This document shows, piece by piece, positions 32,611 to 44,429 of a DNA stretch of 64,000 bases. The DNA comes from Dendrocalamus latiflorus (lineage: Eukaryota > Streptophyta > Magnoliopsida > Poales > Poaceae): positions 25,625,606-25,689,605 of the forward strand of contig CM029644.1 of assembly GCA_017311315.1 (NCBI GenBank). The letters are read 5' to 3'. The first letter of the stretch is position 1; each line of letters begins with the position of its first letter. A program made the translations under genes and the position numbers. The notes under the pieces were generated by a model that was not told the origin of the DNA, did no database searches, and worked only from the letters and a program-made list of their open reading frames with translations.

Positions 32611-33632
32611 TTTAGGATTAAATTTCGCAAGATTCGATGAATTTCGGTTATCTTGGCCTCGCTTTGAGAAGAGCCCACTTCGACCAAAAAATCCAACACA
32701 TCTTAAACTTTTTCGAGATTTGATAGAGATTTCCGAGATGTCGTTGTTTTCATATAATCATATTTCTTGAATTCAAACTGTATATTTGAATTTTTTTGGG
32801 CCAAAATTTTTCAAAAAATGTTCAAAAATTTTAAAATTTCCAAAATTTGGATTTCTTCGAGGGGTCTGAAAATTTTTCTAAACCGAAATTGTTTTCCCTC
32901 TTGTTGAGCATCAACTACACGGTAGCATCTGCAAGGTGGGCATACATACATGTGGTCATTGAGAAAACTATAATGTATGAATTAAGCAAGCTATGAGCTA
33001 GCCAGCTAGGTGCAGTCATTCAAACCGGTTTAGTTTAACTAGCAAAGTTTTAAATGAGTCACAAAATTTTCAACCTGGATTAAGTGGACAATCCACATAT
33101 ATGATGTGTTGTATGATTACACCTAACTCTTGGTTTCCACTTTCCACTAGATATCTCTGCATATATACAACAACTAGCTACATAAGCACGGCGCACGCCA
33201 CGCTAGCTACCGTGTGGACCAAAGTAAAAGAGACGACAATTCGCAGGGAGTTTCGTAAAAAAAAATCGAGGACATATGCGTAATTTCGGAAAAATCAAAG
33301 GTCTTTTTCGTAAAAAACCGAGGACCTGTAAGGACTTATACGTAATTTTGGAAACCCGCGGGGCGCTATCCAAAAAATTTTTTTTAAAAAAACTGATAGG
33401 GACCTTTTCGTGAGAAAAAAGGACCTTTACGTAATTTCCGGAAAATACAGGGAAAATGGGTCCTCCGGCCGTACAGAAAATCGGCGGCCACGCGCCGGCG
33501 CGAGCGCGCGCAGGGGCGACATGGCCGCCCTCGTCGCCCAGGAACTCCCCCGGAAATGTTATGGTTATGATATGTGTTTATCATCTCGTGCATGTTTGTA
33601 AAATTTTAGTTACTTGAGAATCGAAGCCTAGA
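32611..33632. other. AT-rich sequence with degenerate repeats
   Basis: No gene. At 33250-33460 there are three loose repeats of a unit with GGACCT...TACGTAATTT and GGAAAA words. A short GC-rich block follows at 33455-33550. Confidence 0.4.
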
Positions 33633-33683
33633 TTACTGGGGAATACTGCAGAGGTGATCGTATCGATGTTCCACGGCATTGTC

Positions 33684-33780
33684 AAAATTTTTGTACGAAA
33701 AATATATTTTTATTCAAAATTACAGAAATATACCAGCGGGAAATTTTTTTACAAAAATAGGCTCCAGTCGCCGCCTTTCA
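33684..33780 (+). repeat. Left terminal inverted repeat of the second MULE
   Basis: AAAATTTTTGTACGAAAAAT...AGGCTCCAGTCGCC matches the right end in inverse orientation with several substitutions and single-base indels. Confidence 0.85.
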
Positions 33781-34324
33781 CCCAACCGAGAAGCGACAGA
33801 ATCTCTGTCGCCCTACCCTCGGGCGACTGAAACCAGTCGCCTCTCCATTTGGCGACTTACAGTGCAGTCGCCCCGCCATTGGGCGACTGCAGTCGGTCCC
33901 CCGTGAATTTGTTAAGTTGTTTCAATTTTGTAGTTTTCAACTGAGAAAAAATCTGGTAGAGTTGTAATAAAAGTTTATGTTCATTGTATATTATAGGTGC
34001 GTAAAAAATTTTGGAAAATTTTTTAGGAACGATTGACTGTAGAACAGTCGATACATACAGTGGTAAGTGATATTTTGATGTTACAGACAATTCGTGTACA
34101 GAAAGAACGGGTATGTTAATATTGTTAAATGACTTGCTATGTGAATCATTGAATACGAACAGATGAGATAATAAGTTTATCTGAATAGAAATAAACTTCA
34201 TAATACAGTTGGGAGTAACATGCCGCATACTTTTTTATTACATTCATAACATATAGCATGATATGCGACTAACCCACCCAACTGCTCGTACGAACTACTG
34301 TGTGGACCGGGGCCACTTTCCCTA

Positions 34325-35110
34325 CCTTATCCGCTCGGCGTTGAACTCCTCGGTGGCTTCTTTTGCCTTAGCCGCCATTTTTCTCTTTCTCTCGCACTCC
34401 CTCTCGTGAGCCTCCCGCTCCCTACGCGTGCACGCTTCAAGATGAGTTTGCGTCTCGCGTTGTATCCGCAGGGTTTGCTCGTTCTTGCGACGCTCCTCCT
34501 CCCGCAACTCCATGTCCTGTGTGACATTCCACTCCTCGAAGTCGAGGGTCCATTGGTCCGTAGGGTGGATCTCAAGATCGATCCATTTGCGGTAGCCACA
34601 TAGGGGTTACAGAGACTGTAAATATAGGGGAGAGATTGTTAGTGCGTGCTGTGAAGGACAAAAGGTAGGGGAAAATGGTGCATGTGGTCCTTACCGGCTG
34701 CCGATAGGTTGCCGTGTCAAAATGGCGGTCAGGGTAGTCACTGGAGTAGTTTGCGCAATCCCAGTAACACATACCTAGGCTGATGCGGTGCTTAGACTTA
34801 AAGAACTTGCACATATCCCCGCACCAACAAAGGGGGGTGTCTCCCCCTCAGGTGGGAGTTGCGGCGAACACTCGGTGGGGACGTTCGGGATGGGGTTGTT
34901 GCTACGCGACCGCTCATTGCGGTGAGTTGACCTCGTAGCACACTGGGCTTGTTCTGCTCGGGCCGCAATAGCCCTTATTTTCTCATCGCGGGCGGCAGCT
35001 GACCATGCAAGGTCATGGGTCTCCTCCCATTCCTTCACCATCTTGTCCCATTGCTTTTTTTGGCTTTTGTCCATCCCGGTGGGGTGAAGGAAGAGCAGTG
35101 TAGTGAGGGG
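34325..35110 (-). pseudogene. Decayed accessory gene inside the second MULE
   Basis: Three minus-strand segments look like exons of one gene. About 35110-34820 encodes MDKSQKKQWDKMVKEWEET and an alanine/arginine-rich helix. About 34800-34700 encodes CKFFKSKHRISLGMCYWDC. About 34600-34325 encodes CGYRKWIDLEIH, then a long charged coiled-coil (EEERRKNEQ...EFNAERIR). A donor-like site lies near 34696 and an acceptor near 34617, but phases do not agree and a stop intervenes, so it is likely broken. The Cys/aromatic pattern and coiled-coil resemble GRF-finger-like proteins linked to plant transposons, a weak assignment. Confidence 0.45.
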
Positions 35111-35235
35111 TTTGCAAGTGCAGTGTTCCCTGCGAAATGGAATGCACACCAATTTATAGGGTCCGTTTTCTATGTACTCCTACGTGTAAAGCTAGTCCGC
35201 GTGATCATAGCATTGAGTAAAGCTGGGCGTGCTGC

Positions 35236-35671
35236 CATATCACTGCAAAAAGGCTGCGTCGTCATGGCATGTGACTGAGCAAAGTTGCCCCATTTTGTCA
35301 TGTCACTGTGCAAAGCTGTACTCCGTTGTCATGTCACTGCGCAAAGTTGCATTCTTTTGTCATGTCACTGCGCAAAGCTGCACTCCTTTGTCATGTCATT
35401 GCGCAAAGCTGTATTCTTTTGTCATGTCACTGCGTAAAGCTGCACTCTTTTGTCATCTCACTGAGCAAAGCTGCACTCTTTTGTTATCTCACTGAGCAAA
35501 ACTGCACTCTTTTGTCATATCACTGAGCAAAGCTACACTCTTTTGTCATGTCACTACGCAAAGCTGTACTCTTTTGTCATCTCACTGAGCAAAGCTTCAC
35601 TCTTTTGTCATCTCACGGAGCAAAGCTGCACTCTTTGGTCATCTCACTGCAGCAAAGCTAGCCCGTTTTGT
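35236..35671. repeat. 31-bp minisatellite, about 14 units
   Basis: The unit is close to CATGTCACTGCGCAAAGCTG plus CACTCTTTTGT. Most units are exactly 31 bp; the first three and the last vary in length. It lies inside the second MULE. Confidence 0.9.
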
Positions 35672-36354
35672 CAGGAATACTCCATTGCAAAGCTGTTGTC
35701 TCGTTCTATATAAAGAGCATAGGTACGGTCCCATGAAGGTGAATCGAACCCTGTAAATCGAGCGAAGAAGTACTACAATGATGGCCAGCCCCGTCCGAGG
35801 TGTCACCCTCAGCAATTCTCCATGTGGGTGCCACGAGGCTCGTTTGGCATATAGGCAACGAGGTGTATGGTTGTACCGTAGTATGTACGAGTGTTGATCG
35901 AAATAATGTGCAATGTTGTTAAGCATGTCATGGATTGGTTGTTATCTTCGTGCGGTTGTTATCACGAGCCATAAAAACGCATTTTAACGAAAAGCAATCC
36001 ACACCATTCGGACCTTCACGAATGGTTCCAGAACCGTAATACACTCTCAATGTAGTGGCTTCTGCCATTGATGATGCTGGCCTGCATATATGTTTCAATT
36101 TTGCGACATGTCAAATAATATCGCACAATACTAAACTTTCTATACTACAAATTGTGCTAAAATTTCTATACTACAAAATGTTCCATACTACGAAATGTGT
36201 ACTACAACTATTTTACACTATTATTTCTATACTAAAAATTTACTAAATTTTCTACATCACAAATTTGAACTAACACTAACATTTCATATAAATAATGCTG
36301 CAAATACAACATAATAAAAAAAATCTGGATCCAAATGGATGAAATAGCTTCCAC

Positions 36355-36510
36355 TCCTCATTCCTCCCTCACCTTCTCCTCCTACCCTGTCCTCCTCTCC
36401 CTCTCCTCTTCTCCCCTTCCTTTTCTTCCCCTCCTTCCTCTCCTCTTCTCCCCTTTTCTTCCCCTCCTTCCTCTCCTCTTCTTTTCTCTTCTTCTCTCCT
36501 TACTTCTCTG
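36355..36510. repeat. CTCCTCTTC-rich pyrimidine tract
   Basis: A low-complexity tract of CCTCTCCTCTTCTCC words. A similar tract is at 19900-20035 in the related truncated element. Confidence 0.8.
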
Positions 36511-36744
36511 TGCGCAGAACGAGTGAGTGAAAAAAGGCAGTGGGCGGCGGCCGAGTACGTTGTCTTAACGCTCCCTCCCCCTGTCGCCCTGGCGTTGGGC
36601 GACTGAATTGCAGTCGCCCAACCGTATAGCGACTGCAATTCAGTCGCCCAATGCTCGGGCGACAGTAATAATTCGTCCAACTGTTGCCATATTCCTCACA
36701 TGTCGCTTCCCAGTTGGGCGAAAGACAGCGGTCGCCCCCCCCAT

Positions 36745-36837
36745 TGGGCGACTGGAGCCTATTTTTGTAAAAAATTTTCCCGCAGGTATATTTCTGTAAT
36801 TTCGAATAAAAAATAGATTATTCGTACAAAAATTTCT
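36745..36837 (-). repeat. Right terminal inverted repeat of the second MULE
   Basis: On the minus strand it reads AGAAATTTTTGTACGAATAA...AGGCTCCAGTCGCC, matching 33684-33780. Confidence 0.85.
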
Positions 36838-37004
36838 GGCATTGTCCCTTATTATACAAGGGCCATAATCACAGCCTCTGTGCCTTTGCATTGTGCTCCC
36901 CACGGCCAGGAGGATGAGGGCTGCCATGAGGAGGCTTTTCATGGCTTCCATTGTTGTATGTTGGAGAGTGATTAGTGATAAGCATGCTTGATACAATAGT
37001 GGCA

Positions 37005-37011
37005 ATTTATA
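37005..37011 (-). promoter_or_regulatory. TATA box of the split peptide gene
   Basis: TATAAAT on the minus strand lies 54 bp before the ATG at 36951, a normal plant spacing with a short leader (ACATACAACAATGG context). Confidence 0.6.
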
Positions 37012-38144
37012 GGCTGGTGTAGGCAAAAAAAATTAATGTTGATTTCTTCCGACTAGCACTCGCAATTATTTACCTGCAAGCTGCAACACCAATTCCAAAA
37101 TAGTTGTACTTCACCCTCCAATGTTATTTAGCTTGGGTTTATTAGGAATAAAGGATTGTAGAAGGAATTCTGTGGGATAGGAATTTTTTAACGGAGGCTT
37201 TTGGATTGTACGAATGGCGCCAACCTATAGGAAATCTTTTCCCCCCGTTTGGAAGATTTCAAATATGAGTTCGAACCTTTTTTCAAGATGTCGATGGCAA
37301 TCTGTTCTTTGGGTCTCTAAATTAAGAAGTTCTTGTGTTTTTTTATACGAGGAAATGTACTCCATCTGCAGGCCGTTGGTCATCGATCCCCGACAGGGAC
37401 GCGAGTCCTCTTACTGCCATGAGCAACAAGTTGAGCACCGCTAAAATTATTACGACCACACGGTACCTTCCATTATAAAGAGCTGACCTTTTGGTCACTG
37501 TTTTATTCTTTTTTTTAAGGGACGATCACCATTTTTTCTTGACGTCCATTTGTTTGCACGGATTTTTTTATCATTTAACCTACACAATTTATTTTTGTTA
37601 ACAACTCATCGCCTAATTTATTTCTAATCCAAACAAGGGCAAATCTTGTCACACCACCATGTGTGATGTGGCAACCTTGAGCAATTTTATGGTTCGTGGC
37701 CAGACTTACCATGTGGCATGTTAGTATTGTTTGCGGAAGTTGGCGTTGCTAAATAAGTGAGCGATGGGTTATTAACAAAAATAAATTAAAAAGGAGATTA
37801 AATAATAAAAACTAGCAGCATGGCCCGCGCATTTGAACGGCTAGGTTTATTTTAAAGTTTTTAGTACCAAATGATATAATTTATATGTTTGAGAATATAT
37901 TTACGTATTTAATAAACTATTTAAGATTTTAATATATCATAAACATTAAAAATGACAATAGAAGCTTAAAGAAAAATACAATTTGAGAAATATAATTGAA
38001 GTATGAGCTTGATGGATTGAGATTTTAAAAACGTAGACACTCTTCATCATGCATTGATCATATAGCTGCATGTCCATATTCTTTTTCTATTACTTACTCT
38101 TTTTCAAAATGTATGTATACACATGTACCTCTATTAGTTTACAT
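37012..38144. other. Intergenic, no gene seen
   Basis: A/T-rich sequence. ACTAGCAGCATGGCCCGCGC at 37810-37830 is a phrase I associate with dispersed grass repeats, but I could not define an element. Confidence 0.4.
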
Positions 38145-38156
38145 GGTATTAGAGTA
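38145..38156 (+). other. Possible primer-binding site of a decayed copia element
   Basis: TGGTATTAGAGT directly follows TTTACA, as at an LTR end. Downstream (38200-39200) there are only short, stop-filled frames, consistent with a very old element. Confidence 0.35.
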
Positions 38157-39238
38157 TATTGCTCACGCATACACTGATGCACCATTGACAAACTACCTTA
38201 ACTTATAATCCCTCACATGCCGGCTACCCCACTGAACCGTATGTCTTCTATCTCTTCTCATCATTATAGCTTTTCTGCTTCAACGTCCAACAGCAGGCCA
38301 ATTCTTGATTGATCCCTCTTAGTTGCTATCCATTCTAATACAATCTCTTAGCTGCTACCCATTTCAATACAAGACTCTATTTATCTTCTACTTCTCTCAA
38401 TTATTGCGTAACACTAACCGTTGCAGCATCAAACATGTATACACGTGCAACCATCACTGATCCCTGATAGGGACACCTGTCACATTCTCTCTCTATTGGG
38501 TGGCCCTAAGCCTATTCCCAATGACTGCATTATCTCTCCTTCGAGCTTTTTGCTCCTCTGCTTTTGTACATTTGTGGTTCTATTTGTACAGATGCATATA
38601 TGTATATACACATATATGATGTTATATGCGCTCAATATCACTATTCTCTCGTGTCGATCGCACCTTTTCTTCAACATTGACCACCTCAGCACTATGGCTT
38701 TCTCACTAAACGCGGTGATCTCGCATCTTCACTGTTATCGGCATGTCTACTTTAGTCATTGTCTAGCAATATAGAAAATCTTCTCGCCATCGTAGATGAC
38801 GTCGTGCCCCTTACCAGAAATGGCATACTTCTAGTTACTTGATGGCTCCATATCGTTATAGCCAATCTTCAATATAAAGCTACATATCCTCTTTGCTAAA
38901 GTTTTTCTATTATCGAGTTTATTTAGACACTGATTTCTTTAACAACACTAGCACTCACCACTCGTCATCATGGCTCTTGGCTCCTTTTACTCTGGTCTTT
39001 ATCTTCAATGATTCTAGTGAGTAGCACGACATTGTCCTTGTTGAATGGCTAAGGTGAGCATCATAACATTGTCCTCATCTCCCTTTTCATTGCCTCGGCT
39101 CTTACTACCCGGTGGGTCAATATCTTCTTGTTGGACAAATCAACACCATTGCACTCTTTCATGGTCTCATCCAACACCATTTGTGTTACTGTTGTTATAA
39201 CTTTTATTTTTATTAAAAATTTTAGTTGTTTTATTGGA

Positions 39239-39890
39239 GTTCGTTTTCTAATCAAATTGCTAATTTTATTTAATTTATATTAAATATTAGTTATCTAGGA
39301 ATTTTACTTTGCAATTGTATAGAAATCAAATTGCAAATTTTATTTTGTTTTTACTACGAATTTCACTTCTTTTTTGGTTGGAATTCGTGGAAAAATCTAA
39401 TTGCCAATATTTTTAATTTTTATTCTAAATTATATTTATTTATGTATTTTACTTAGGAATTCGTATGAAAACCAAATTACTAATTTTATGTAATTTATTT
39501 CAAATTTTAGCTATTTAATGATTTTACTTCGGAATTGTATGTAAATCAAATTACAAATTTTCTTTTGTTTTGTATTTTGAATTTCAATTTTATTTGTTAA
39601 AATTCATATGCAAATCCAATTACCCCTTTTTTAATTTTTATTCTGATTTATAGTTATTTAGATATTTTACTTTGGAATTTCTGTTGTAACCAAATTTCTA
39701 ATTCTATTTTATTTTATTTATATTCTAAATTTATTTTTTGTTGAAATTCATATATAAATCTAATTGTTAATTTTTGTTTAATTTTTATTCCAAATTATTT
39801 TCATCTAATTTTACTTAGAAATTCATATGGAAATCAAATTGGTAATTTTATTTTTTTATTCTAAATTTTAGGTGTTTTTGTATTGTTCTT
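39239..39890. repeat. AT-rich tandem array with higher-order period (about 73 x 3 = 218 bp)
   Basis: About nine degenerate units begin AATTC/GxATATGxAAATCxAATT. Their starts fall near 39239, 39316, 39382, 39458, 39533, 39600, 39676, 39745 and 39818. Units three apart resemble each other more than neighbours, giving a roughly 218-bp higher-order unit repeated about three times. Confidence 0.65.
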
Positions 39891-41224
39891 GAAATCGGCT
39901 CTTTTTTAATCTAAACCGTTATAATCTGGATCCACCATGTTCAATGGTGTGAATCTTTCTCTTTTTCCTTCAATTAACATGGAAATTTTTATCCTTTAGG
40001 AGCGAATATGGTTGCTTCTTTTACTTCTGATTTAATAATATAATAGATTGTTGTTTGCACGCGACTTGACTTGCCGTGCAGAACTGCAGATAGCTTGTTG
40101 TTGGGAAGAACGGCGTGCAGATAACTAATATACTGCGAAGTTGATCTGCGCAAAGTTGATCTTAGGAACGCATGCAATTCAAGCCGAACAAGCCCAACGT
40201 GACGCTGTAATTTTCCCCAGCCCTAGGGCCCATTCAAGTCGATTTGGCCGTGGAGCAAAGGGTAAGGAAGCCCCACGGCCACGGGCAAGTTGGCTTCAAG
40301 TGCAAAACACAATCACCTAGGCCCGTGTAGACCACACCATGGGCTGCGTTTGAATTTAACCGGGTATGATATTCGGCTAAATTTGGGCTCCTGGGCCTTA
40401 CGACTAAGGTCTGGCTCTTTTCAATTTCTATTTTATGACTTATGCTACAGTAACTAGTTTTTAAATAAAGCACTTTTTTAATACGTGTCTGCTAGTCGAT
40501 TGTAATAGATACTGTATCGACTTCAGTTATATCGGCCAAAATTGCACATGACTATCTCTCTCCGTACACTCTCTTATGAATAGCTGGAAGTTAGAAGCCA
40601 TAAACCGTAGCCGAAAATAATGCAGCCGAGTACTATCTATTCCCATGTCAGAAACATTCGAAGACCAGAGTACAATCCTTGTTGTAATAATGTGAATGGA
40701 AAGAAGCAGCAAAGATGTTTTTTAAAAAATGGAAACTAAAAAAGAAAAAAAAATAAGACATTATAAATTCAAATGAGTTTGTTTTTAGTTTTTAAGAATT
40801 CGGATGATATTATCTCTATTTGGTTCAATTCAATTAAATGAATCAGTCTCCATAAGGGCATGTAAATAACGTGAACAACATCCTTTCATTAACTGAACAT
40901 GTTGTTTTTTTTACTCCAAACGAAGTTGATATTGTATGTTATTCAACACAACGTGAGGCCACTCAGCTTGTTAGTGTAACAAATTCACCATGAACAAGGC
41001 AACGAGCTCTCGCAAGTCGAAAAGGACAATTAACAACAACAATATTTTGATTAAGCATTGTCGTAAAAAATGGCACCACTAATTTGTTTAGTGATAGACA
41101 TTACTGAAGCACGCAACCGAATACAACGAGATAATTGCACAAGTGCTACATTATGTCATCATAATTCGTACAGGAGCACATGCATGTGCACGTAGCGAGC
41201 ACATGCGCGCGACACACATGTCGT
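39891..41224. other. Intergenic, no gene seen
   Basis: Only short frames; no repeat termini recognised. Confidence 0.4.
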
Positions 41225-41524
41225 GCATACATCATGCTCGTGTGCGTGTATATATATCGATCAATTCTTGCAACCTAGCCGTAATTATCTTTTTGTTCTT
41301 CGGAGCCCAAATAAACAGAGTGACTTTTAAAACCGCTTTTTCAAATAAACTTTTGAGCTTAAGGCTGTTTGCGTTGTCAACATCAAAAGCTCCGTATTTT
41401 ATTGCCGTCTCAAAAAACATAAACAAAAATGATCAGTCATAACTAAAAGACAATAATCGTAGAAAAAACAGGCCTATATATTTTGGTTGGTGCGGAGATT
41501 TTAGGCTGAGTAGGACTGGGTGTA

Positions 41525-41933
<409 letters not shown>

Positions 41934-42155
41934 AACAGTTGCAACCCAGTCATAATTATCTTTTTGTTCTTCGGAAGCCCAAATAAACAAGATGGTTTTG
42001 GAAGCCGCTTCTCCAAACAAAATTTTGAGTTTAAAACTGTTTGCGCTGTCCACATCTACAGCTCCTTGTTTCATCGGCGTCTCAAAAAACTAGACACAGG
42101 CCTATATATTTTGGCTGGTGCGGAGATTTCAGGCTGAGTAGGACTGTGGGAGAAG

Positions 42156-42655
42156 GACGTGGGCTGAAATGCAACGACACCTCGACAGCTTCCTTCGGGG
42201 ACGAACAACTCTGGCGCAACTACGGGTCCAGGTATCAAGCCCTTCTCCACAGGTTCGACGAAATCTCCGACATTCGAATGCACCAGGCAGAGGTCGTCGA
42301 CGACGGCGTCGGTGCCGTAGGCTCTTGCTATAATGTCAGTAATGCCACGGACTCTGTAATTTTCAACGGCGGAGATGTTTACAGAGGCGGAGTAGAGACT
42401 GCCGACATCATCAAGAAGCAAGTAGCCAGACGTCCCCACCGGCGAGGACAGCGTCCCGTCGGCGGGGAGCGACGTGTTGCATGCAGGAAAACTGTGTCGT
42501 CAAAATTTCTGTAGTTACTAACGGTTTTCGGTGTTATGGATGAGCACCGATAGAAAAACATAACGGCCAAAAAATTTTGGACCTTGAAATTTCATCGGTT
42601 TTCAGTCATTTCGGCCGATACAAATTTCGTAATTCAAATTCTAATTCAAAAATTG
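42156..42655 (-). other. Unassigned region with a 122-codon minus frame
   Basis: A minus frame (42439-42071) with balanced composition (GTDAVVDDLCLVHSNV, EKGLIPGPVVAPELF) is open for 122 codons. It may be a captured gene piece; I recognise no family. It ends inside the duplicated block. Confidence 0.25.
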
Positions 42656-44169
42656 TAGGACCGAAAAAGGCGACAGAGGGGGGGGGGGTGAATGTCAGTC
42701 AATAAAAGCTTGCCCCAAGTACTCACAAATGATTCACTCATTCAATAGCTAAGACCCTATGAAAGATATGCACCAACTCACTAAACCTTGGACAAGAGCA
42801 AATTTTCAGATAGCAAACAGGAGTTTCCTTTCCTTGCCAAATTCAAGAAAAACAATGAGACACTTCTATTCTTTTTGGACAAGGGAAGCAAGAAAGTTAC
42901 TACAATAGCTAGAGAGACCTAGAGACCAAGGAAAACCAACCCATGAGCAAGAAATTCAGAAATATGACAAAACCTGAAAATTACTGGCAGCAGCTACAAA
43001 AACTTAAATTCCCACTCAATCCTTGAATCTTTGGCCACGAAACTTTGAGGATAGCTACTTAATAGCCATAGGAATCTGCATGCCAAGTTTCGTCATTTTT
43101 CGAGAAGGGAATTAAGAACAGCCCCAAATTGTAGAGAGGGCTGAAAACTGAAAATTTCAGATTTTTTGCTGTTTTCAAGCAAATGAGAGAAATGAATCTT
43201 TTCTTTTCAGACCCAAACACCAAGGAGCTATTCTCGACATAATAGGGACCCCAAACAACTGAAAGGCAACACAAAAATACAAGAAATTCAGAGATTAAAC
43301 CAGGAACTGACAAAGTACAGAGACAACTCTAAAGATCAAATCACTCCTCCATCTTTTATCCTTTGACTCTAAGATTTTGCAGGTATATTAGCAATAGCTA
43401 GAAGCTCCTCCAGACAAATTCTTAGGCCAACTTCTTGAGGAAAATCACAGGGGACCAAGAACCCTAGAAACAACCTGAAGAACTACAGGGAAGGCATCAA
43501 ATCCAAATTACTCAGAGGTCTTTAATCCTTGGCTCAAGAGACTTTGCAGTTATGTTAGCAATAGCACAAGGGATTCTCAGACCAAAGATTAGACCATCTC
43601 CTCAAAGGAATCAAGAACTGGACAAAAACCCTAGAAATTGCAACTGACGAACAGAGAAGGCTCAAAACTGAAATTTTAGGATTAAACGAAGTTAGCTCTT
43701 TGGGAGATCGATCAAATGATCTTGAGGCACTATCCCATCACAGAGCAACCCATTTTGGGCCTTCCCAGCAATCAAGAACTCAAAACAACGAAAATCAAGA
43801 AATCACCAGAAGAGGGCATCGAAGGAAAAATAACAGAGAGCTGAACTGAATCACCAAAAGCATCTCATATTGATATTGAGGATCAAAGAGACGTCCCCAT
43901 ACATGATTACAACCAGAGGAATGATTACAACTCTTAAGCCATCCACTCCCTCTCCTCAACTCAAGAATACACACCCATGAATGCTTAGAGAAGGAGACAA
44001 CACTCTGTTCTATCACCTAGAACACATCGTAGGGGACAGAGGGAGCACCAGACTCTGCCTCTCCAACCACTAAAGACTAAAGGAAAACCAACTCCTAAAG
44101 CCTCTTTTGACTAGAGCTAACCCTAATTCCCTCCAAAATGCTCAAGTGGGCATGCAGCCCCTCCTCTCC

Positions 44170-44176
44170 TTTTATA
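44170..44176 (-). promoter_or_regulatory. TATA box in the SIRE-like LTR
   Basis: TATAAAA in the context GGCTATAAAAGGAGAGG on the minus strand, about 1.5 kb before the LTR end. Confidence 0.5.
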
Positions 44177-44429
44177 GCCTTGGCTAACGGGTCTCCGCCC
44201 CGTTACGCCTGCTAAATCCAACTGCTCCCGCTTGTGCAGCCTCGCGAATTTCCCGATTCGCCCCTCCTGTACCTTCCGGGAAGCTTCCGCGCTTCCTTGC
44301 CTCGCACGCCTTGCAACCACCTCGAGTCCACGTCGTCTTCGACACATCCCGACCGTTCTGACCTCAGCGCCACCTGCGCCTAGTCCGGTCCACCGTGTCT
44401 CGCCACGACTCCACTCGACGTCCTGCAGC

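Larger units (their letters stand above)
33684..36837. mobile_element. Mutator-like element, 3154 bp, non-autonomous or decayed
   Basis: The two ends are inverted copies about 95 bp long (AATTTTTGTACGA..., TTACAGAAATATACC, AGGCTCCAGTCGCC). The 9-bp duplication GGCATTGTC is exact (33675-33683 and 36838-36846). The interior has GGCGACTG words near both ends, a decayed minus-strand gene, a 31-bp minisatellite and a pyrimidine tract. No transposase was found. Confidence 0.9.
33633..36951 (-). pseudogene. Small secreted cysteine-containing peptide gene split by a MULE
   Basis: On the minus strand an ATG at 36951 opens a signal-peptide-like start (MEAMKSLLMAALILLAVGS) followed by a short basic/cysteine stretch (RGCDYGPC). 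It lies about 55 bp below a TATA box. The frame meets the MULE at 36846. It resumes beyond the element at 33683-33674, using one copy of the 9-bp target duplication, and reaches a stop at 33635-33633 in the same phase. The 105 + 9 + 42 bases make 52 codons including the stop, about 51 residues. The family is unknown; the size and three cysteines recall small secreted plant peptides. The insertion should abolish the product. Confidence 0.6.

Noticed and set aside
35236..35671. CRISPR-like array
   Set aside because: The 31-bp units are contiguous with no unique spacers and sit in a plant transposon; it is a minisatellite.
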